From positions 1 through 28,246 of the forward strand of contig JANMDR010000325.1 of NCBI GenBank assembly GCA_031376425.1: a stretch of DNA of 28,246 nucleotides, given 5' to 3'. Below are positions 14,721-25,067 of this stretch, one piece after another. Positions within the stretch are counted from its first letter, which is position 1. Every line of letters starts with the position of its first letter. Source of the stretch: JANMDR01 sp031376425. Its GTDB lineage: Bacteria; Pseudomonadota; Gammaproteobacteria; Burkholderiales; Usitatibacteraceae. The position numbers and the translations under genes are program-made. Below the pieces are notes generated by a model. That model did no database searches. It saw nothing but the letters and a program-made list of their open reading frames with translations, and had not been told where the DNA came from.

Positions 14721-17700
14721 CTAACTTTGCCCTAATCGGCGGCCGCGCTTCAACTCACGGTAACCGAAGACGCCCATCAGCATAATCAACAACATCAGCG
14801 CCCACTCAGATAACGTTGGCACTTCTTGCGTTGTGGCGATCAACTGCAAACGCGTTGGATCAGAAGTACCACCAGACGCTGGGTCATCCGATAGCACATT
14901 AGTTAGCTCTGGAATGCCATCACCATCATAATCCCAAGACGATGTCGCCTGATTAGTTACGGAGGCAACACCAGGCGTTACCGTGGCACGGAAGCTGATA
15001 ATAACTGGGTTTAGCGCCGTGGCTTCAGTTGGGCGGCCATTATCGATACCTACTGAGCCACTCCAGACTACAGAACCGCGTGGATTGGCTGCCGTTGGCG
15101 CGATAAAGTCGCATGACTTGGTGATCGATGTGCCTTTGGCAGTACAGGTTAATGTACCTGCAAAACCATTATCAACAGGGATTGGATCGACAATCGTCAC
15201 GTTTGCCGCGAATTCAGTTGATGAGTTAATCCAAACCATTCTCCATTCAACTAAGTTAGCGCCTACTAGCGTACCGATCTTACGTACTGACGGTGGATCA
15301 ATAATCGAAGCCAAAATTGCTGAGCCTGAGCTTGCGGTGGAAGGCGGTGAACCATTTGGTGTGCCCGCAGCATTGGCTGGTGTACCTTCAACCGTAGCCA
15401 CATTAGTTAGGCTGCCAATAATCTTCGTTGTTCTGAAGAACGTGACCGACGCACCGGGTGCTAACGGTAGTACGCCGCTGCCAGGTACCTGCGTTAGGGT
15501 GCCAATGCTCAGTACTTGGGCATTGGTGCCTAGATCAAGTTTAGTATCAGTAATTTTCAGGTTGGTCATATGTGCAGGACCTGGATTAGTAACCTTGAAG
15601 CAGTAGGTCACATCGATACCGGTACCAGTCTTATCCACTACGATAAGTTTGGTTTTTGCAGTTGGGCAACCTGCGCCATTGCTTAAACCTTCGTAGAGGG
15701 TTTTGACGAGTTGGATCGGTTGACCAGCGGCTGGTGGGAACATACCGAAGTCAATCGTTGGATTATTCTCACCGGGCGCTAACACTACTGAGTTTGAACG
15801 ACCAGTGGTTACGTTTGCGTTGCTATCAGTTGCTCGATTTGACCCCACACCCTGCGGCGAGTAGCTATAGCCCGGTAACTTATCGGCACCGACAACATAT
15901 TCAACACCGGGCGTTAAGTTAGTGAACGCATACTTACCGTTCGCATCGGTGGTAGTGGTTGAGATGATGACGCCGTTTTGGAACAGATACACGGTCACAC
16001 CAGCCAAGCCAGGCTCGCCCGCATCTTGAATACCGTCTTTATTGGTGTCGCTCCAAACAAAATCACCCAACGATGCGGTTAGCGTTGTGCGCAAGCCAAA
16101 GTCAACCGTCATATTGCCATTGGCATCTGTACCACCTTGACCAGAACTGCTTAGATCAGTTTCGCCGGTTGGCTCTGAAGCGCCTGGTCCAACTGTAACG
16201 GCGTTCGCACGTAGTGCACCATTAACCGCTGTTACGCCATTATTGTCGTTATCCACATCATTGTTAGGATTAGCACCAGTCGCCGGAACGATAGTTGGCG
16301 TGTAGCCAGCTGGCATTACCACTTCCACTTGATAGCTGCCTGCCGGTAAGTTATCAAAGCGATAGTAACCGTTGCCATCTGTGGTGGTGGTGGCGATCAC
16401 TGCCGCACCGTTGCCATCTAGCAGGCGCACAGTCAAGCCACCAATACCAGGCTCCACACCATCGCGCACACCGTTGCCATTGGTATCTAACCATACGCGG
16501 TTACCAACGCTGTAATTTGACGATGGCGTAAAGCCGAAGTCTACCGTCATATTTGCGTTGTTATCTGCACCACCTTGGCCGCTAGGTGATAAGTCGGCCT
16601 CAGACGTTGGCTCGCTACCCAGCGAACCTAAAGTAACGGTTCCGCTGCGAACACCACCGGCAACTGGATTCGCACCGTTGTTGTCGTTATCAACATCATT
16701 ATTTGGTGTAGCGCCAGTTGATGGCACCAAGGTTGGTGTGGTACCCGCTGGTGTAGTCACTTCAACCACATAGTTACCAGCAGGTAAGTTATCGAAACGA
16801 TAGTAACCATTACTGTCGGTTGCTGTTGTGGCAATGAGGTTACCAGCAGTATCCAATAACTTCACCGTCGCGCCAGCAATTCCAGGCTCGCCTGCTTCAC
16901 GCAGACCATTGCCGTTGGTATCACTCCAAACACGATTACCTAAGTTGTAGTTTGGTACGAAACCGAAATCAACCGTTAAATTGCTACGATTATCTGGTGC
17001 TTCACCCGCTACTGCTGGGCTGACAACATCAGTTTCACCAACTGGCTCATTCGTTGTTGGTCCTAAGGTAACTACACCAGAACGAATTGCGCCAGAAACC
17101 GGCGCATCAAGACCATTATCGTTACGGTCACCGTCGCTATTCGGATTACTTTCTTGACCCGCACCGGTGCTTGACTTAAAGCTTGGTAGCGCACCAGTTA
17201 TTGCGAAGTTAACTGCAGCAACCTGCACAATATAATCACCAGCAGGTAGATTATCGAAGCGATAGAAACCACCTGACGCTGTTACCGTAGTAGCAATCAC
17301 ACTACCCGTAGTTGGGTTAAGCAACTCAATAGTCACACCATCGCGACCTACTTCGCCATTGTTTTGAATACCATCGTTATTGGTGTCAATCCAAACACGG
17401 TTGCCCAAACTATAGGTCGCCGCGTTCACCACAATGGTGGCTTCAGCGTCATTATTAGTTGGTGATGTTGCGGTATTTGTAGCAGACGTTGGTGGGGTGC
17501 CTAATGGGTTGCTTTCAACTGACGAATCAGTCGGTGATTTATCCACGTAAGCAACGTTCTTCAAGCTACCAGTAGTTGCCGTAATAACACCCTTGTACTT
17601 AATTGTAAGTGCGTTGGCGTTACCGGCTGGCAAGTCTGCAGTACCGGTACAGTTAAGTGATTGTCCCGAAAAGACGCAGCCGCTAAACCCTGTGCTGGAA

Positions 17701-20700
17701 GTAACCACTAAGCTGGATACACCAACCGGAACAGCATCTTTCACGGTATAGCCTGCAAGCGCTGTTGCAGGGCCATTATTAACAACCACCAAGGTATATT
17801 CAACAGTGTCACCAGTGTTGTACGGGCTACCCGTTGCAGGGGCGACGGGGGCGACTGATTTGCTCAATGCCAAATCAATTTGCCCATAAATACCCGCATC
17901 CCAATTTGGATCATTTTGACCACTCACCAGTGTGATTGGATCAGTACGACCAGTCGTCACATTGGCATCACTATCGGCAACATCACTAGTGGACGCGCCC
18001 GGACCTTTAGTCGTGAACTGATAGGTTGCAGGTAAATTGGTGAACTCGACAATATAAGCACGGCCTGGCGTTAGCATCGCGAAATTGTAGTTACCGCTAG
18101 CATCCGTGGTGGTAGTAGCCACGATTGCATCAGTAAGCGCATCGCGCAGGTTAACAGTAACGTTTGGTACACCTGGCTCGCCTGCATCTTGAATACCATT
18201 CTTATTCAAGTCATGCCAGACACGATCACCAAGACCAGCAGTAAAGAATAAACCAGCATCAAGCGTTAGGTTCGTTTGGTCAGGACCCAAGGTAACAATA
18301 GAGCTCAACATGGTAACGGGATCAGCATCGCTATCCACAGCATCGTCGGTGCCCTGAACTTTAGGTGAGATCACATAGCCTGCAGGCGGCATAAATTTCA
18401 CTTGATAGCTACCCACTGGCAACTCTTTAAATAGGTAGTTACCGTTGCTATCGGTGGTTGTAGTTACCGGCACACCATTACGATCAAGCACGGGATTGCC
18501 CATACCATCTAACAATTTTACTACGACGCCAGGAATGCCGGTTTCGCCAGCATCTTGAATGCCATTGCCGTTGGTATCAAGCCAAACGCGATCACCTAGA
18601 CTGCTCAGTGGGTAGAAGCCAAAATCTACGGTCATATTGGCTTGTGTATCGGGGTGCGGGCCTTGGCCGCTACTGCTCAAATCAGTTTCACCCGCTGGCT
18701 CAGGCTGCCCCGGACCCACGGTAATTTTGCCGCTCTTCACGCCAGTTGTTTCTGGGTTAGGTGCGTCAATACCATTGTCATCATTATCGACGTCAGTATT
18801 AGAGTTAGCTTGCGTTGGCGTCGAACTTAAGAATGGCCGCAGTACTGCTGCTGTCTGGAAGTTTGATTTATCAATTACAACAACGTAATCGCCTTTATTT
18901 AGATTATCAAAGCGATAGTAGCCAGATCCATCCGTCATGGTAGATGTCAATGCCGCACCAATTGGATTACCGGCTGCGTCAGCAGCAAATAAATTTACTA
19001 CCACGTTGGCGATACCCGGCTCTGTGGCTTGACGTTGCCCATCATTATTACTGTCGCGCCATACACGATTACCGATACTGTACTTAGGTGGGACAAAACC
19101 GAAATCAATGGTGCTATTTGTAGCGGCATCACCACCAGGACCTTGCGCACCTTGACCAGTACCGGCGTGATCCGCCTCACCCAGTGGTTGCAAACCAGTG
19201 CCTACTGTTACTGGGGATGACCGGAAGTTCCCGCCCACTGCTACATCAATACCTTTGTCACCGTTATCACCGGCCACAGATCCCGTTGAGCTTGTTGCAC
19301 CTACTTCAAGCGTGGTGCCAATGACTTCGACAATATAAGTTCCAGCCGGAATATCATCAAAGCGATAGTAGCCTTGCGCGTCCGTGGTCTGCAAAGGCAC
19401 ACCAGCAACCGGCACCCCTGCTGCGTTTAACAGGCGCAATTGCACGTTCGGCAAAGGTAACTCACCAGCGTCTTGCTTACCGTTGTTATTTGGGTCTGAG
19501 AAAACACGGTTACCGATTGAAAACGTCGGAAGGAAGCCAAAGTCAATGGTCGAATTAACGTTCACATCTGGGACGGCCGTTGCGGCCGGTGAACCACCAC
19601 CAATTTTCACTGGGTTAGTGGCACCTGGACTTGCTTCACCGATCGGTCCAGCACCTGGTGCTAAATTTATAACACCAGAGCGCACCACAGTACCTACCGG
19701 CGTACCGTGATCTTTATTATCGTCCGCGACTGCACTCGAAGGCGCAATTGTTGGCCCCGATGACGATAAACCAGCTGGTATGGTCGCCTCGATCACATAT
19801 TGACCACCCGGCAATCCTACAAATAAATAGTTACCGTTGGCATCTGTTGTGGTTGTGGCAATAGCCGGACCATCAGGCACACCATCATTATTTTGATCAT
19901 TAAATATGCTGATGGAAACACCAGCAATCGGTGGCTCCGAACCATTGCGAATACCGTCATTGGCTACACCGCCACCAGAACCATCATCACGGAATACTAA
20001 ATTGCCTACACTCATGGTGTAGAAACCAAAATCGGCCGTTAAATTGCTGCGGTCGTCACTCATCGTATCGGGGTTGCCCGGCGTGGTGTTTCCGTCTTCA
20101 CCCACGGGCTGATTGTTTCCTGGCCCTAGCGTGTAAAGATTACTAATGACCGCGCCTGCTGGTACTGCACCAGCACTAGCTAATAGCTTAACGCCATGAT
20201 CTTTATTGGTACCGGTCGCCGTATTATCGACTGAACCAGCACCCTCATCTAACGCACCGCCACTAGTCTGACTGGTGCTGCTGGAATATAGCCCACTCAG
20301 CGGTGCACCACTGGCAAAATTTGAGGTGGGGATGACGACTTTATAGGTACCAGCGGGCAATGTTTTGAACAGATAATATCCGCCCGACGTTGTCGTTGTT
20401 ACCGCGAAAGGAGCAGAGCCAGTCGGCACGCCACCCGCATCCGTCGTCCAGATTTGCACTGATACACCATCAATACCCGCTTCAGCACCATCTAAAGTCG
20501 CACTATTGTTAGTATCAAACCAAACACGATTACCTAAGGAATAACCTGGAGGCTGTGTGGTAAAGCCGAAGTCAACCGTCATATTGGCTTGCGCATCAGG
20601 GAACCCTACATACGGTCCTTGACCGCCTGGGCCTAGGTCTGTTTCCGCAGCAGGTTCAGCAGGTACAGCAAGCGGATTAGTCGGTGTGCCAAGGGTAACA

Positions 20701-23700
20701 ACACCACTGCGAATCGCGCCAACTACACCGACGTCAATACCGTTATCGTTCTTATCAACATCTAGATTCGGGTTGTCTTCTTGACCAGCACCCGTGGTTG
20801 TCCACAAGCCATCCAAAGGCTGCCCAGCACCGAAGTTGGCCGCAATGACTTCGACAATATAGTTACCCGGTGGCAGGTTATCGAAACGATAGTAACCGCC
20901 AGCAGAAGTCGTCGCAGTAACAGTCTGCGTACCTGCCGTCACTGGATCACCATCAATATCTACGCCTAGCGCATCTTTTAATTTCAACACAACGCCAGCG
21001 GGGCCAGTTTCCGCGCCATCCATAATGGCGTTATTCGGCGTACCGCCACCGGTTGGCGTATCCAGCCATACTCTATTACCTAAACTGTAAGGACGGAATA
21101 AACCAAAATCAACCGTCATATTCGCTTGCGCATCAGGAATACCACCCGCTACACCGGTAACTGGGTTTGGTCCCTGACCGCCTGGCCCTAAATCTGCTTC
21201 GGCTAAAGGTTCTGCGGGAAGCGTGATGGTTCCTAGCGTAACCACTTTGCTACGAATTGAGCCCGTTGCAGCATTAAATGTCGTGCCGTTATCGTCGCTA
21301 TCTGCTGGCACGGTATCAGGGCTAGGTGTGGCGGCACCTTCATAAGGACCAGTAACTGCACCAACAACGCCAGTACTACTAGACAATCCAGCAGGTGCGA
21401 TGATCTCAACAATATATTGCGCTGCTGCCAAATTATCGAAACGGTAATAGCCGTTTACATCCGTGGTGGTAGTCACAGCTTGAACACCAGCTACATCGGG
21501 ATTACCGTCAACTGGATTGCCAAGGCTATCGAGTAGATTTACAGTAACCAAATTGATGCCAGCTTCACCACCATCGATCAGGCCATTATTATTAGTATCA
21601 AACCAAACGCGATTGCCTAGGCTAAATGGACGATGGAAACCAAAGTCAACCGATAAATTAGACAAATTGTCAGGATACTTATCTACGTTCCCATTTGTTT
21701 GCAATGAATCAAAGGTGTTAGGCGGTGCGCCCGTGTCGTCATCAACACCGCCGATGCGGTCAACCTCATTTGTAGGTTCAATTTGCCCGCCAAGCGTGAT
21801 TAATCCAGAGGCCAAACCGGCTATCGGTGAAGCTGCCGCCAACACTGGATTGGTGCCATTTTGGTTGTTATCACCGTCGGTATTTGGTGTGAGTTCCTTT
21901 CCGAATGCAGATGGCGCTAAGTTGGCCAAGACCGTAGGTGTCGTTACCTGCAAAGTTGGAATTACTACGAAGTAATTTCCGGCAGGCAAATTTTCGAACA
22001 AATATTTGCCATTGACGTCAGTTGTAGTGGTGGCTACCACTGTATCGGCCGCATCTAAACCCGCAGGGCCAATATCACGAACCAGCTTAATATCCACGCC
22101 AGCCAGAGGAGGCTCCCCCGCATCGGCTTTGCCGTTGTGATTGGTGTCGAGCCAAACTAGATTACCAACGCGATAACGCTCTGGCACAAAAATACCGACG
22201 CGACGCGGTGCGGCGGTTGGCAGGCGGCCCGCAGAGGTGCCGGTCGCGCGATGTCCCACGGTGTTCCATGCAATGCGCGTAGGCGGCGCATTAGCGGGAA
22301 CCATCACCGGCACTGTAATCGAAAAGGTGCTCAGTATCGCAAAATTACCCGCGCCATCAAAGGGGATTTTTACGCGAAACGAACGTGCCGATTTCCAGCC
22401 ATCAGGGAAGTTAGCCGTGTCTGCGAGCGGATTAGTTACCCAGGTATTATTGCATCCCGCTTGCCAATGATTAGCAGGCGCTTCGGTCGCGCTGGATGAC
22501 ATTTCCGGGCGGCAAGATGACTGTTCTGCTGGGTTATATTCAACGATAGGTGCTGTCGCAGACCCCGTCACGCCAGTAAGCACTATCGGGCCCGTTAAGA
22601 ATGAACGGAACTGTGAACCACGGCCGCTATTCTCAAGTGCCTGCACCACACCAACATCACCTGGGAAGGGCAGTACATCATAGAGTACATAGTTGGTGAG
22701 GGTTTCATTTCCGGCGTTCGAAACATCAATACGATACTCATAGTTCGTGCCCGGCAAGGTACGGGCAACGCAATTGGCACGCGTAAAGTTGGAGCCTGGA
22801 GGGTCGTCTGGACAAGGCAGAACAGCCGCGCCGTTAGTCGGGTCGAGGACATTCGGGAGAGTGGTTGGGTCAGCGCTTTTCACCCATTTTTTTGCTTCGA
22901 GCGAAGCTGACGAAACAACAGTCAACGTCAGCGAGCCTTTGCAATAAGTGGTCGCCGCACTTAAAGAACCATTACCGTCGATATCAACGCCGGAAGTAAC
23001 TTCGTCAGTCAAGGAACTGCCTTCGCAACTCTGGCGGACGCCACGGTCAATGATAGCTAGGTCATTGATGAAACTCCCTGCTGGCGTCCCCGGCTTAATC
23101 TTGAACCGAATGTCCATCGTTGGCATGTCAGCACTCAACGTTGTCTCGGGCAAAGATATCGGGTTAATCGTACCTGCTGAGCCATTAAATTTAACGCTCG
23201 CTGTAGGTGGCAGCGACGTCCCCCAGCTAAATCGGAGCATCGTTCTGGTTCCACTATAATTTTGGATCACTTCTAAATTCGGAGAATTCGAGGTGAATGC
23301 ACCACCATAGGCCTGCCAATCAACAAATTCTGAATTCGCTGGCAATAAATCTGCCAACACTGGATTAACAATAGGCCCAGTGGAGTCGTTGGCCACATGA
23401 TCTAATTTCAGACGAATGGTGTAGATGTTGTTATCAGCCTCATTGAAAGGCTTCATTTGGCTCGCATCGCCCACGATCAGCGTTTTTTGCGATGACACTG
23501 CCGGGGTACCTAACTCAATATTAGGTGTAGCGCAAGCTTGCACGGCTGAAGGGTTAGTGAAAGTAAACGCGTCAACGCAGTTTTGAGCAACGGCTGGCAG
23601 CGCAGGAGTGTAAACGAAGGGCAATGGCTGAGTAGGTATCGTTACAATCGGCGCGGTAGAAAACACAAAAGATTTTGGGATGCCAGTATCTGCTGCAAAC

Positions 23701-25022
23701 GATCCATCAGATGTCTTATAAAACTGCCAGCGGACGCACAGGGCGGCTGGGGGGGTGGTTAACGCAACCGCTGTGCCCGTCGCGGTAACAGCTGGGCCAT
23801 AACTTGCTGGCGCACAGCCTACTGTGCTGGAAAATGAAATATCTGCAGATACGCCCGCTGCCCATTCGCCCGAAGTTACGGTTTTGGATGTCAAGATCAA
23901 ACCGTTTGGCGATGTCGGAAAAGTATCGATGAACTGCACCTGCTTTGGCGGCGCGTTTGAGTTTGAGACGCTTATGCCCAGTGTGTAAACTAGGTTTTGG
24001 CCCGGAGTTACATGGGGTGCACTTTTCGACGGGGCGGGAAGGGACTGCGCCACCGATATAGGGCTTGTAGTGCTACCGTTACACTGGCCTGGTACTTGAT
24101 TTAAACAAACGCCAGGCGCTGTGCTCGCGGTTTTGCCAGTGTAAGCAACACTATTCGTAACGTTGGTCGCAATTGGAAATGTTCCCGCGGGATAATTTAC
24201 GGTTATCGCCTTCACAACACAACGATCAGCAGTCGCGGACTGTCCGGCATACAGGTTCGCCAATGTAATCGCTGGCGCAAAGTCCGCCAAAGTCCAAGTA
24301 ATTGTGTTTCCCGATACCATCCCGCCGCCGTTGTTCACGACGGTTGCGCCCGCTGGGAACGTATCTACAAGCGTTAGCGCCGTAAGATCTTCATTACCGA
24401 CCAATGATTCAGAGCAAACCCTGACGTTGTAAGTTACGTCCTGCCCTAGCCCTGGATTGAGTGGAGGTGTGGGATCAACACGATTTTTGCTGGTACGCCA
24501 TTTTGGCGTATTTGGGCCTGTGGTAACACCAGGGGCCGAGCTCATACCTGTCGCCGGCGAGGGCGGCGTGACATTAGGCGTAGTGATAGTCCAGCTGGCT
24601 GTATTATTGATTGGGGTTGCTGGGGCGGTACCAGGCAGCACTCTAAATCGCAGCGTAATAATACCGGTATCGCCATCGAGGTGCGTAGCGCGCGAAAGTG
24701 AAACCGAACCTGTATTACCGGCGCTACATCCGGTACAAACTACGCCACCCGGCAATGAAGCAGCCACAAACTCCGTGCCACCCGGCACGTTATCTATAAT
24801 AGTTAACGCACCGCAGCCTGTAAAGTTAGAAGCGCACGCATAACTCAATTTATAGATGATCTCCTCACCCACCTTAGGATTTGCTGGGGTAGCGGGGTCG
24901 AGCGTTTTAGAAAAAGTTTCCACGCCTTGAGCAACTGCCGAAGCCGCGCAGACGATGCTAAGCGACGCTATTAACTGCGCAGCGCGTGTAAACAATGCCT
25001 TACTTGAAAATAAACTATTCAT
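14721..25022 (-). CDS. Giant secreted SdrD B-like/DUF11 repeat protein with IPTL-CTERM sorting signal
   Basis: A 3433-residue surface protein. The signal peptide ends near AASAVA-QG (cleavage after residue 31). Residues 34 to about 949 hold several DUF11-like beta-sandwich domains with many Cys residues and the recurrent pattern of KT/KS, G..(V/I).Y.(L/V), and VDTFPAG. Thirteen SdrD B-like repeats start at about residues 950, 1133, 1312, 1494, 1670, 1834, 1981, 2140, 2262, 2537, 2692, 2837 and 2983. The consensus is YSLGNRVWLDTNNNGIQDAGE, a Ca2+-type Asp/Asn loop, followed by YYRFDNLPAGNYVVEV. A DUF11 domain splits them at 2381-2536. Two more DUF11-like domains run from about 3097 to 3395. 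The tail at 3401-3433 is VPTLSEWA, a hydrophobic helix and RELKRGRR: an IPTL-CTERM signal for exosortase H, encoded next door. AAGGGGG lies 4 bases before the ATG. An adhesin or stalk function is an inference. Confidence 0.93.
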   Translation of the reverse strand: MNSLFSSKALFTRAAQLIASLSIVCAASAVAQGVETFSKTLDPATPANPKVGEEIIYKLSYACASNFTGCGALTIIDNVPGGTEFVAASLPGGVVCTGCSAGNTGSVSLSRATHLDGDTGIITLRFRVLPGTAPATPINNTASWTITTPNVTPPSPATGMSSAPGVTTGPNTPKWRTSKNRVDPTPPLNPGLGQDVTYNVRVCSESLVGNEDLTALTLVDTFPAGATVVNNGGGMVSGNTITWTLADFAPAITLANLYAGQSATADRCVVKAITVNYPAGTFPIATNVTNSVAYTGKTASTAPGVCLNQVPGQCNGSTTSPISVAQSLPAPSKSAPHVTPGQNLVYTLGISVSNSNAPPKQVQFIDTFPTSPNGLILTSKTVTSGEWAAGVSADISFSSTVGCAPASYGPAVTATGTAVALTTPPAALCVRWQFYKTSDGSFAADTGIPKSFVFSTAPIVTIPTQPLPFVYTPALPAVAQNCVDAFTFTNPSAVQACATPNIELGTPAVSSQKTLIVGDASQMKPFNEADNNIYTIRLKLDHVANDSTGPIVNPVLADLLPANSEFVDWQAYGGAFTSNSPNLEVIQNYSGTRTMLRFSWGTSLPPTASVKFNGSAGTINPISLPETTLSADMPTMDIRFKIKPGTPAGSFINDLAIIDRGVRQSCEGSSLTDEVTSGVDIDGNGSLSAATTYCKGSLTLTVVSSASLEAKKWVKSADPTTLPNVLDPTNGAAVLPCPDDPPGSNFTRANCVARTLPGTNYEYRIDVSNAGNETLTNYVLYDVLPFPGDVGVVQALENSGRGSQFRSFLTGPIVLTGVTGSATAPIVEYNPAEQSSCRPEMSSSATEAPANHWQAGCNNTWVTNPLADTANFPDGWKSARSFRVKIPFDGAGNFAILSTFSITVPVMVPANAPPTRIAWNTVGHRATGTSAGRLPTAAPRRVGIFVPERYRVGNLVWLDTNHNGKADAGEPPLAGVDIKLVRDIGPAGLDAADTVVATTTTDVNGKYLFENLPAGNYFVVIPTLQVTTPTVLANLAPSAFGKELTPNTDGDNNQNGTNPVLAAASPIAGLASGLITLGGQIEPTNEVDRIGGVDDDTGAPPNTFDSLQTNGNVDKYPDNLSNLSVDFGFHRPFSLGNRVWFDTNNNGLIDGGEAGINLVTVNLLDSLGNPVDGNPDVAGVQAVTTTTDVNGYYRFDNLAAAQYIVEIIAPAGLSSSTGVVGAVTGPYEGAATPSPDTVPADSDDNGTTFNAATGSIRSKVVTLGTITLPAEPLAEADLGPGGQGPNPVTGVAGGIPDAQANMTVDFGLFRPYSLGNRVWLDTPTGGGTPNNAIMDGAETGPAGVVLKLKDALGVDIDGDPVTAGTQTVTATTSAGGYYRFDNLPPGNYIVEVIAANFGAGQPLDGLWTTTGAGQEDNPNLDVDKNDNGIDVGVVGAIRSGVVTLGTPTNPLAVPAEPAAETDLGPGGQGPYVGFPDAQANMTVDFGFTTQPPGYSLGNRVWFDTNNSATLDGAEAGIDGVSVQIWTTDAGGVPTGSAPFAVTTTTSGGYYLFKTLPAGTYKVVIPTSNFASGAPLSGLYSSSTSQTSGGALDEGAGSVDNTATGTNKDHGVKLLASAGAVPAGAVISNLYTLGPGNNQPVGEDGNTTPGNPDTMSDDRSNLTADFGFYTMSVGNLVFRDDGSGGGVANDGIRNGSEPPIAGVSISIFNDQNNDGVPDGPAIATTTTDANGNYLFVGLPGGQYVIEATIPAGLSSSGPTIAPSSAVADDNKDHGTPVGTVVRSGVINLAPGAGPIGEASPGATNPVKIGGGSPAATAVPDVNVNSTIDFGFLPTFSIGNRVFSDPNNNGKQDAGELPLPNVQLRLLNAAGVPVAGVPLQTTDAQGYYRFDDIPAGTYIVEVIGTTLEVGATSSTGSVAGDNGDKGIDVAVGGNFRSSPVTVGTGLQPLGEADHAGTGQGAQGPGGDAATNSTIDFGFVPPKYSIGNRVWRDSNNDGQRQATEPGIANVVVNLFAADAAGNPIGAALTSTMTDGSGYYRFDNLNKGDYVVVIDKSNFQTAAVLRPFLSSTPTQANSNTDVDNDDNGIDAPNPETTGVKSGKITVGPGQPEPAGETDLSSSGQGPHPDTQANMTVDFGFYPLSSLGDRVWLDTNGNGIQDAGETGIPGVVVKLLDGMGNPVLDRNGVPVTTTTDSNGNYLFKELPVGSYQVKFMPPAGYVISPKVQGTDDAVDSDADPVTMLSSIVTLGPDQTNLTLDAGLFFTAGLGDRVWHDLNKNGIQDAGEPGVPNVTVNLRDALTDAIVATTTTDASGNYNFAMLTPGRAYIVEFTNLPATYQFTTKGPGASTSDVADSDANVTTGRTDPITLVSGQNDPNWDAGIYGQIDLALSKSVAPVAPATGSPYNTGDTVEYTLVVVNNGPATALAGYTVKDAVPVGVSSLVVTSSTGFSGCVFSGQSLNCTGTADLPAGNANALTIKYKGVITATTGSLKNVAYVDKSPTDSSVESNPLGTPPTSATNTATSPTNNDAEATIVVNAATYSLGNRVWIDTNNDGIQNNGEVGRDGVTIELLNPTTGSVIATTVTASGGFYRFDNLPAGDYIVQVAAVNFAITGALPSFKSSTGAGQESNPNSDGDRNDNGLDAPVSGAIRSGVVTLGPTTNEPVGETDVVSPAVAGEAPDNRSNLTVDFGFVPNYNLGNRVWSDTNGNGLREAGEPGIAGATVKLLDTAGNLIATTATDSNGYYRFDNLPAGNYVVEVTTPAGTTPTLVPSTGATPNNDVDNDNNGANPVAGGVRSGTVTLGSLGSEPTSEADLSPSGQGGADNNANMTVDFGFTPSSNYSVGNRVWLDTNGNGVRDGVEPGIGGLTVRLLDGNGAAVIATTTTDGNGYYRFDNLPAGSYQVEVVMPAGYTPTIVPATGANPNNDVDNDNNGVTAVNGALRANAVTVGPGASEPTGETDLSSSGQGGTDANGNMTVDFGLRTTLTASLGDFVWSDTNKDGIQDAGEPGLAGVTVYLFQNGVIISTTTTDANGKYAFTNLTPGVEYVVGADKLPGYSYSPQGVGSNRATDSNANVTTGRSNSVVLAPGENNPTIDFGMFPPAAGQPIQLVKTLYEGLSNGAGCPTAKTKLIVVDKTGTGIDVTYCFKVTNPGPAHMTNLKITDTKLDLGTNAQVLSIGTLTQVPGSGVLPLAPGASVTFFRTTKIIGSLTNVATVEGTPANAAGTPNGSPPSTASSGSAILASIIDPPSVRKIGTLVGANLVEWRMVWINSSTEFAANVTIVDPIPVDNGFAGTLTCTAKGTSITKSCDFIAPTAANPRGSVVWSGSVGIDNGRPTEATALNPVIISFRATVTPGVASVTNQATSSWDYDGDGIPELTNVLSDDPASGGTSDPTRLQLIATTQEVPTLSEWALMLLIMLMGVFGYRELKRGRRLGQS
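15740..22175 (-). repeat. Array of 13 diverged coding repeats (SdrD B-like)
   Basis: Each unit begins with the codons for (Y/F)S(L/V/I)GNRVW. Unit starts on the minus strand are 22175, 21626, 21089, 20543, 20015, 19523, 19082, 18605, 18239, 17414, 16949, 16514 and 16076. Spacing is about 340-550 bp. Ten units are long (about 145-183 residues) and three are short (units 8, 9 and 13; about 114-122 residues). The 467 bp between 17880 and 17414 hold a DUF11 domain instead. The units differ in sequence, so this is an old duplication series and not a recent perfect satellite. Confidence 0.85.
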
Positions 25023-25067
25023 ACCGCCCCCTTGAACCTATTTTTAATCACACTTTGGTTTTGCGTT

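Noticed and set aside
18998..19220. Frames on other strands or frames within the giant gene, hisS, clpB and bamB
   Set aside because: They lie wholly within well-supported genes, lack ribosome binding sites and show low-complexity translations expected of antisense shadows.
15740..22175. Regularly spaced similar DNA segments, as a CRISPR array or satellite
   Set aside because: The period is about 340-550 bp, the units are diverged, and one frame stays open throughout with clear SdrD B-like repeats, so they are coding repeats.
14721..25022. Horizontal transfer of a Gram-positive Sdr adhesin
   Set aside because: The B-like repeat family occurs widely in Gram-negative bacteria, and the tail is an exosortase signal rather than an LPXTG signal. 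No mobile element flanks the gene.
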